A program made the position numbers and the translations under genes. From assembly GCA_947492235.1 (NCBI GenBank), contig CANLLZ010000001.1:558001-622000 (forward strand): DNA of 64,000 nucleotides, read 5' to 3'. Origin of the DNA: an uncultured Altererythrobacter sp. Lineage in GTDB: Bacteria; Pseudomonadota; Alphaproteobacteria; Sphingomonadales; Sphingomonadaceae. Below the pieces are notes generated by a model. It saw only the letters and a list, made by a program, of their open reading frames with translations. It was not told where the DNA came from and ran no database searches. This document shows positions 58,757-64,000 of this stretch, in pieces; position 1 is the stretch's first letter; every line of letters starts with the position of its first letter.

Positions 58757-60223
58757 ATGAATGCGCCTGATCGCATAAGCGCATCATTGGGCGCGGGCGA
58801 GGCAGGCACTGGCAATGAGCCGGGCGCGGCAGGCGAGAACTTAGGAGAGCGCGCGCCGCCGCATACGGGCAGTCTGGCCCGGCGGATGATGGTGATATCC
58901 GCCGTCTGGGTCAGCATTCTGCTGCTGAGTGGTGGTTTCGCGCTGGACCGGACGCTGGTTGCGCTGGTGGAGCGCAATTTCGACGACCAGCTCGAATACG
59001 TGCAGACAGCGCTGATCGCGTCCTCCGAAATCGGGCCGGATGGGGAAGTTCTGCTCTACCGTCCGCTTGGCGATCAACGGTTTTTGGAGCCCAATAGCGG
59101 GCTTTATTGGCAGATCAGCGGTGAGGGCCATGATGACTGGCCGAGCCGTTCGCTGTGGGACCGGACCTTGCAAGTGCGCCAGCAGAGCCCCGGGGACGAG
59201 GCCGAGTTCTACAATAGCAGCCAGTTTTCCGACGAACCGCTGCGTATGGTAGAACGCAGCGTCATTTTGCCCGGCAGCGATACCAGCTGGACCTTCGCCG
59301 TTGCCTCCGCGCGGGAGGAACTGGATGCGCAGATCGCCCGCATCCGCTCGATTCTGTTCTGGAGTTTCGCGGTTCTGGCCATCGGCCTGCTGATTCTCGC
59401 AGCGCTGCAAAGCTATTTCGGCCTGCGCCCCTTGCGCCGCGTGCGCGAGGCGATCCAGCGTATCCGCACCACCGGCACCAACCGGGTCACTGATCCGCTG
59501 CCCTACGAAGTTCAGCCGCTGGTGCAGGAATTGAATGCTTTGCTCGCGCATTCCGAGCGGCAGGCAGAGGAAGCGCGCACCCACGCGGGCAATCTCGCCC
59601 ATGCGCTCAAGACTCCGCTGACCGTAGTGAACAATGCGGCGACCGCCCATGCCGACGACCTTGCGGATACAGTCATCCGCGAGGCGCGGACAATGCGCCG
59701 CCATGTCGATCACCACCTTGCGCGGGCGAGGGCAGTGGGGCGGCGGGCCACGGGTCTGGCCCGCACATCATTGAACGACAGCGCAGCGGCGGTGCAGCGC
59801 GCGGTCGAGCGGCTGTATGCACATGTCCGCTTTGATATCGATGGGCCCGCTGATCTGCTGGTGGCGATCGAGCGGCAGGATCTCGATGAAATCCTTGGGA
59901 ATCTGATCGAAAACGCAGCCAAGTATGGCGGCGGGAGTGTGTTCGTGACGCTCGATGCGGAAAGCGATGGCAGCGGCACCGATCCGTGCGTGATCTGGGT
60001 CGAGGATGACGGAATGGGCATTCCCGAAGAGGAGCGCATCCGCATTTTCGACCGTGGCGCGCGGCTGGACACGGGCAAGCCTGGCACCGGTCTCGGCCTC
60101 GCCATCGTGCGCGATGTGGCAGAGATCTACGGCGGCACTGTCACTCTCGGCGAAAGCGAGGACCTAGGCGGGCTGCTCGTGCGGTTGGTTCTGCCACGGG
60201 CGGAGCAGCTTCGACCGGACTAG
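58757..60223 (+). CDS. Membrane sensor histidine kinase (PhoQ-like)
   Basis: The 488-residue protein has two hydrophobic helices (about 45-68 and 198-220) around a periplasmic sensor of about 130 residues, then a HisKA domain with H282 in LAHALKTPL and a complete ATPase domain (NLIENAAKYG, VEDDGMGIPEEER, GTGLGLAIV). It should phosphorylate the response regulator before it. The ATG at 58757 follows the regulator stop directly. In contrast with the protein at 31280, its ATPase motifs are intact. Confidence 0.92.
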   Translation: MNAPDRISASLGAGEAGTGNEPGAAGENLGERAPPHTGSLARRMMVISAVWVSILLLSGGFALDRTLVALVERNFDDQLEYVQTALIASSEIGPDGEVLLYRPLGDQRFLEPNSGLYWQISGEGHDDWPSRSLWDRTLQVRQQSPGDEAEFYNSSQFSDEPLRMVERSVILPGSDTSWTFAVASAREELDAQIARIRSILFWSFAVLAIGLLILAALQSYFGLRPLRRVREAIQRIRTTGTNRVTDPLPYEVQPLVQELNALLAHSERQAEEARTHAGNLAHALKTPLTVVNNAATAHADDLADTVIREARTMRRHVDHHLARARAVGRRATGLARTSLNDSAAAVQRAVERLYAHVRFDIDGPADLLVAIERQDLDEILGNLIENAAKYGGGSVFVTLDAESDGSGTDPCVIWVEDDGMGIPEEERIRIFDRGARLDTGKPGTGLGLAIVRDVAEIYGGTVTLGESEDLGGLLVRLVLPRAEQLRPD

Positions 60224-60349
60224 GTTCGCCGCTGACCGCGGCGTGTCCCCGTTCGACCTTTTCCAGCCCTTTTACGAAACTCGTCGGCCGATCTGGATTT
60301 CTTCGCTGAGCACCGGTGGAGAGCCAACAGGCCAGTCTGGAACGCAGAC

Positions 60350-60380
60350 AAAAAAAGGGGCCCCGTGAGGGACCCCTTTC
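60350..60380 (-). terminator. Rho-independent terminator of the small anchored protein gene
   Basis: On the minus strand AAAGGGG and CCCCTTT arms enclose a small stem-loop, followed by TTTTTTT (60356-60350). It lies just 20 bases after the stop codon of the gene at 60403. The same sequence is weaker on the plus strand. Confidence 0.85.
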
Positions 60381-60402
60381 AAAATTCAAAGGCGTCAGCC
60401 GA

Positions 60403-60615
60403 TTAGTTGCTGATCGGCTCGTCGTCGCCGCCGGCACCAATGGCAATCGCCAGAGCCAGAACACCGAACAGTGCGAGGATCGCACCAGCCTTGCCACCAG
60501 CTTCGCTTTCGCCGCTGATCGGAGCAGAACGATCAGCTACCGTGGCCTGTGCCGCGATCGGGGCGACCGCGAGGGTGCCGGCGGCGAGGACTGCAGTGAG
60601 CTTACCAAATTTCAT
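60403..60615 (-). CDS. Small anchored protein with acidic PIS tail
   Basis: The 70-residue protein has a signal peptide (MKFGKLTAVLAAGTLAVAPI, cut near AQATV), a short linker and a C-terminal hydrophobic helix (AILALFGVLALAIAIGA) followed by GGDDEPISN. It closely resembles the C-terminal layout of the protein at 7239-7574 (GGDDDDPIS). It is likely anchored in the inner membrane. Strong terminator and AGACAAAAGA-like leader suggest a single-gene transcript. No function is known. Confidence 0.72.
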   Translation of the reverse strand: MKFGKLTAVLAAGTLAVAPIAAQATVADRSAPISGESEAGGKAGAILALFGVLALAIAIGAGGDDEPISN

Positions 60616-60773
60616 TCTTTTGTCTCCGTATGTCTAAATCTGCATATCCTGATATGGCGCGGCCTTCGCACTTGCAACAGAAAATGGGCCGAGGCGGGAT
60701 GAAATGTGGCGATTCAGCGGCGATGCGCGATGATTTGCGGCGTTTTTGCCACATGCCCGGTCAGTCCGGCGCC

Positions 60774-61091
60774 TCATTTGGACCGCGCCTGTTCGTGATG
60801 CCGAATCACTTCGTCGATAATGAAGCGCAGAAACTTCTCTGAAAATTCGGGATCGAGATGCGCTTCCTCGGCCAGCGCGCGCAATCGCTGGACCTGTCGC
60901 TTCTCGCGATCCGGGTCGGCTGGCGGAAGCGCCGCCTTTGCCTTGTAGTCGCCCACAGCCTGCGTGATTCGGAACCGTTCCGCCAGCATATGGATAAGGG
61001 CCGCGTCGATATTATCGATCGACCGGCGATACGTCACAAGGACTGTGTCCTCATCCGTAGGCAGCGGGGCGGGTGCATCGTGATTGCTCAT
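60774..61091 (-). CDS. Chorismate mutase, AroQ class
   Basis: The 105-residue helical protein catalyses chorismate to prephenate for phenylalanine and tyrosine synthesis. The conserved YRRSIDNIDAALIHMLAERF (core RRSIDNID), TQAVGDYKAKAA and PDREKRQVQRLRAL, with later FSEKFLRFIIDEVIRHH, match the AroQ fold. It is monofunctional and has no signal peptide. AAGGGG upstream fixes the ATG at 61091. It is divergent from the polyprenyl diphosphate synthase gene. Confidence 0.9.
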   Translation of the reverse strand: MSNHDAPAPLPTDEDTVLVTYRRSIDNIDAALIHMLAERFRITQAVGDYKAKAALPPADPDREKRQVQRLRALAEEAHLDPEFSEKFLRFIIDEVIRHHEQARSK

Positions 61092-61144
61092 ATGCCCCTT
61101 AGCTAGCAGCAATTCGTGCCTTGCCAAGCGCGCGGGCACGCCGC

Positions 61145-62182
61145 ATGAACATTGCCACGATGAGCGCAGACATCCTGACTTTCCCCAAGGGGCCCGAAGC
61201 TCCGCAGCCGTCTCTCGACCCCATGCTGGCGCTCACGGCGTCAGGTATGAACGCGGTGAACTCGGTCATTCTCGACCGGATGCAGAGTGAGATTCCGCTC
61301 ATTCCGCGCCTTGCCGGCCATTTGATAGCAGGCGGCGGGAAGCGTCTGCGCCCGATGCTGACGCTGTCCGGAGCAGAGCTGGTCGGGTATCAGGGCACGC
61401 GCCATTACAAACTGGCCGCTGCCGTCGAGTTCATTCACACGGCGACTTTGCTGCATGACGATGTGGTCGATGGCAGCGAGCTGCGGCGCGGGAAAGCCGC
61501 GGCCAATATCATCTTCGGCAACCCCGCTACCGTGCTGGTTGGCGATTTCCTGTTCAGCCGCTCGTTCGAGCTGATGACGGAGGATGGAAGCCTGAAGGTT
61601 CTGAAGATCCTGTCCTCCGCCAGTGCCGTGATTGCGGAAGGGGAAGTGGCCCAGCTATCCGCCCAGCGCCGGATTGCCACGAGCGAGGCGAAGTATCTCC
61701 ACATCATCGGCGCAAAAACCGCTGCGCTGTTTGCCGCTGCCAGCCGGATATCGGCCGTCGTCGCCGAATGCGATGAGGCGCAGGAACAGGCGCTCGACGA
61801 TTATGGACGCAATCTGGGCGTGGCCTTTCAGCTGATCGACGATGCGTTGGATTACGATGCGGATGCCGCACAGATGGGCAAGGATCGCGGGGATGATTTC
61901 CGCGAGGGCAAGATGACCCTGCCGGTGATCCTGGCCTATGCGAGGGGCGATGCGGAGGAACGCAAGTTCTGGGAAGCGGCGATTGGCGGCCACCGGACGT
62001 CGGACGCCGATCTGGATCACGCGATCGAGCTGATTGGCCGCCATGGCGCGGTCGAGGCGACGCGCGAGCGGGCGCGCCACTTTGCCCAGCAGGCCGCCGA
62101 CAGCCTGTCGATCTTTCCCGATGGAGAGGCCCGCGCGGCTATGGTCGAGGCCGCCCAGTTCGCCGTTTCGCGGGGCTATTGA
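61145..62182 (+). CDS. Trans-polyprenyl diphosphate synthase (ubiquinone side chain)
   Basis: The 345-residue cytoplasmic enzyme condenses isopentenyl units into a long prenyl chain. Both aspartate-rich motifs are present: D105-D106-xx-D109 in LLHDDVVDG and D232-D233-xx-D236 in LIDDALDYDAD, along with GGGKRLRPML. Sphingomonadales use ubiquinone-10, so a decaprenyl product is likely but cannot be read from the sequence. ATG 61145 or 61160 could be the start. Its product would feed UbiA. Confidence 0.88.
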   Translation: MNIATMSADILTFPKGPEAPQPSLDPMLALTASGMNAVNSVILDRMQSEIPLIPRLAGHLIAGGGKRLRPMLTLSGAELVGYQGTRHYKLAAAVEFIHTATLLHDDVVDGSELRRGKAAANIIFGNPATVLVGDFLFSRSFELMTEDGSLKVLKILSSASAVIAEGEVAQLSAQRRIATSEAKYLHIIGAKTAALFAAASRISAVVAECDEAQEQALDDYGRNLGVAFQLIDDALDYDADAAQMGKDRGDDFREGKMTLPVILAYARGDAEERKFWEAAIGGHRTSDADLDHAIELIGRHGAVEATRERARHFAQQAADSLSIFPDGEARAAMVEAAQFAVSRGY

Positions 62183-62214
62183 TTCCGGACGACGGTTTGA
62201 GAGAGGAGGGTGCT

Positions 62215-64000
62215 GTGAGCCAGCTTCCTGTCCACGCTGTCCTGCCCGATCTGCTCGATGCGCTGCGGTCCGGCAATGGCTCGGTTCTCGTCGCCCCGCC
62301 GGGAGCGGGCAAGACCACGGCAATCGCGCCTGCGCTGCTCAATGAAGAATGGTGCGGGGGCGAGATTTTGCTCCTTAGTCCGCGCAGGGTTGCAGCCCGC
62401 GCCGCAGCCGAGCGTATGGCACAGAATGCCGGAGAGAGTACAGGAAAAACAGTCGGTTATACGACGCGCCTCGACACAAAGCGAAGCTCTGCCACCCGCG
62501 TCACGGTGCTTACCGAGGCGATTTTCGTCAACCGGATTGCCGATGATCCGGAGCTGAAAGGGGTCAGCGCGGTGCTGTTCGATGAAGCGCATGAGCGCAA
62601 TCTCGACAGCGATCTGGGGCTGGCTCTGGCGATCGAGACCCAGCAGATTCTCCGCCCCGATCTGCGCATTCTGGTCATGTCGGCCACGATTGACGGCGCG
62701 CGGTTTGCCCGGCTGCTGGGCGAAGATACGCCGGTACTTGAAAGCGAGGGGCGCAGCTTTCCGCTGGAAATCGAATGGCTTGGCGCGGATCCTTCGCAGC
62801 GCATTGAAGACGCCATGACGTCAGCCATCCGGACGGCGTGGGCGGATACCGGGGGCGATATTCTGGCGTTCCTTCCCGGCTTGCGGGAGATTGCGCGGGT
62901 ACAGGAACGGTGCGAAGCGGTCTTTCCCGACACGCCCATCCTTCCATTGCACGGACAAGTGGAGCCGGCGGCGCAGCGTCACGCCATCCAGCGCGACCCG
63001 CAGGGCCGCCGCCGGATTGTGCTTGCGAGCGCCATTGCCGAGACTTCGCTGACCCTCGATGGTGTCTCGGTCGTGGTCGATAGCGGCTTGTCGCGGCAGG
63101 CTTTTTTCGATCCCGTCGGCGGCGCGACGCGGCTGGAAACTGTCCGCGCTAGCCAGGCATCGGCGGACCAGCGGGCGGGGCGCGCTGCGCGGCAGGGTCC
63201 GGGGATCGCCTATCGCCTGTGGAACGAGGCGGGCCATGCGGGGCGGCCAGCTTACTCGCCGCCCGATATCGAGACCGCCGATCTGGCACCCCTGCTGCTG
63301 ACGCTGGCCAATTGGGGTGCGGGCGATCCATCTGCTCTGCCCTGGCTCGATCCGCCGCCGCTGGCTTCGCTTGCCTCCGCGCGGGATCGCTTGGCGAAAC
63401 TGGGCGCGCTGGATGATGCCGGGCGCATCACGCCTGCCGGGAAGGACATTGCCAGCTTGCCGCTCGATCCGGCATCGGCTGCGGCGGTGCTGGCGGGTGC
63501 CCAGGCGGGCCAGGCGCTGGAGGCGGCCAAGCTGGTCCTGTTGCAGCAGGAACGCGGGCTCGGCGGACGAAGCGAGGATCTGGGGCGGCGATTGAGCGCG
63601 TGGAATGCCGATCGCGGAAAGCGGGCGCAGGCCACGCGGCAATTGGCCCAGAGATGGGCGAAAGCAGCGGAGCGTCTGGCGACGGCACGTGAGGCGGAGC
63701 ATCGCAGTCCGGCTTTGTTCCTCGCAGCCGCCCGGCCCGATTTCATCGCGCGCCGACGCAATGCTTCGGGTGAGGACTGGCTCTCGGCGGGCGGGCGTGG
63801 CTATCGGCTGGATCCGGTGTCGCCGCTGGCCCGCGCGGAGTGGATCGTGATCGGCGATGCACAGGGCCATGCACAGGGCGCTCGCATTACTTCCGGCATC
63901 GAACTGGATGCGCAGGAGCTGGAAGCGCATCTTGGGCATTTGATCGAAGAGAAACGATCAGTCCGTTGGAATACCAAGGAAAAACGTATCGAAGCGCGGC
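62215..64000 (+). CDS. hrpB: ATP-dependent RNA helicase HrpB (3' end cut)
   Basis: The frame is open from GTG 62215 (AGGAGGG upstream) to the last base; 595 codons are visible of about 820. Walker A PPGAGKTT (K33), DEAH at 123-126 in LFDEAHERNL, the SAT motif VMSATIDG, and ASAIAETSLT and QRAGRAARQGPG identify the DEAH/RHA HrpB family. The role of HrpB in bacteria is not well defined. The gene begins 32 bp after the prenyl synthase stop. Confidence 0.93.
   Translation, partial: MSQLPVHAVLPDLLDALRSGNGSVLVAPPGAGKTTAIAPALLNEEWCGGEILLLSPRRVAARAAAERMAQNAGESTGKTVGYTTRLDTKRSSATRVTVLTEAIFVNRIADDPELKGVSAVLFDEAHERNLDSDLGLALAIETQQILRPDLRILVMSATIDGARFARLLGEDTPVLESEGRSFPLEIEWLGADPSQRIEDAMTSAIRTAWADTGGDILAFLPGLREIARVQERCEAVFPDTPILPLHGQVEPAAQRHAIQRDPQGRRRIVLASAIAETSLTLDGVSVVVDSGLSRQAFFDPVGGATRLETVRASQASADQRAGRAARQGPGIAYRLWNEAGHAGRPAYSPPDIETADLAPLLLTLANWGAGDPSALPWLDPPPLASLASARDRLAKLGALDDAGRITPAGKDIASLPLDPASAAAVLAGAQAGQALEAAKLVLLQQERGLGGRSEDLGRRLSAWNADRGKRAQATRQLAQRWAKAAERLATAREAEHRSPALFLAAARPDFIARRRNASGEDWLSAGGRGYRLDPVSPLARAEWIVIGDAQGHAQGARITSGIELDAQELEAHLGHLIEEKRSVRWNTKEKRIEAR

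Overview
The window reads as a chromosomal segment of an alphaproteobacterium, most likely of the order Sphingomonadales and probably Erythrobacteraceae. The support is mixed: G+C near 63-65% in the stretches counted, a class I lysyl-tRNA synthetase, many OM receptor and periplasmic proteins, a GTA-type 3TM holin, a DUF6456 protein, GANTC (CcrM-type) sites in an intergenic region, and gene orders such as aroQ-accB-accC, yajC-secD-secF and ubiA divergent from rsmE-gshA. No rRNA, insertion sequence, integrase, prophage block or CRISPR array was seen. Both ends are cut inside genes: a membrane methyltransferase-like gene on the left and hrpB on the right.

Layout. 1-6.9 kb: ICMT/PEMT-like membrane protein, quinol monooxygenase-like protein, gshA, rsmE, ubiA and an L,D-transpeptidase. 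6.9-7.7 kb: a regulatory-looking intergenic region and a small anchored protein followed by a terminator. 7.8-11.1 kb: an iron-sulfur DinG/XPD-like helicase and a SixA-like phosphatase. 11.3-14.3 kb: soxR with a clear SoxR box and a VOC-protein target, a Cys-rich MarR regulator with a palindrome in front of a SnoaL-like gene, and an HTH protein followed by an unusual repeat array. 14.3-21.3 kb: lysK, a 2OG-Fe(II) oxygenase, an RcnB-like protein, a PNPOx-like protein, an OmpA-family protein and an A+T-rich orphan gene. 21.4-30.1 kb: ettA, a TonB receptor plus M28 peptidase, a membrane diguanylate cyclase, a MATE exporter and two tRNAs. 30.2-38 kb: polysaccharide deacetylase, a kinase with a degenerate ATPase domain, an Lrp regulator, a lower-G+C MFS exporter, accC-accB-aroQ and the holin.

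38-48 kb holds the most unusual locus: five consecutive co-directional genes encoding only exported proteins. Four are Ig-like/DUF11-type secreted proteins and one is an approximately 1686-residue protein that combines DUF11 and carboxypeptidase-regulatory-like modules with a probable outer-membrane beta-barrel. It is inferred here to be a surface-structure or adhesin assembly; the function is not known. 48.3-54.9 kb: tRNA-Pro(GGG), yajC-secD-secF, a glycosyltransferase, an XRE regulator divergent from a DUF6456 gene, a SnoaL-like protein and a UDG-family protein. 54.9-64 kb: an Uup-type ABC-F ATPase, a SIMPL protein, a PepSY-like protein with a two-component system, a second small anchored protein, chorismate mutase, a polyprenyl diphosphate synthase and hrpB.

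Connections. ubiA and the polyprenyl diphosphate synthase both serve ubiquinone synthesis. aroQ and chorismate mutase both serve the shikimate/aromatic branch. SecD, SecF and YajC support export of the many Sec substrates encoded here. Two small proteins, at 7.2 kb and 60.4 kb, share a C-terminal GG-acidic-PIS tail after a hydrophobic segment. Assignments rest on reading motifs by eye; no database search was run.
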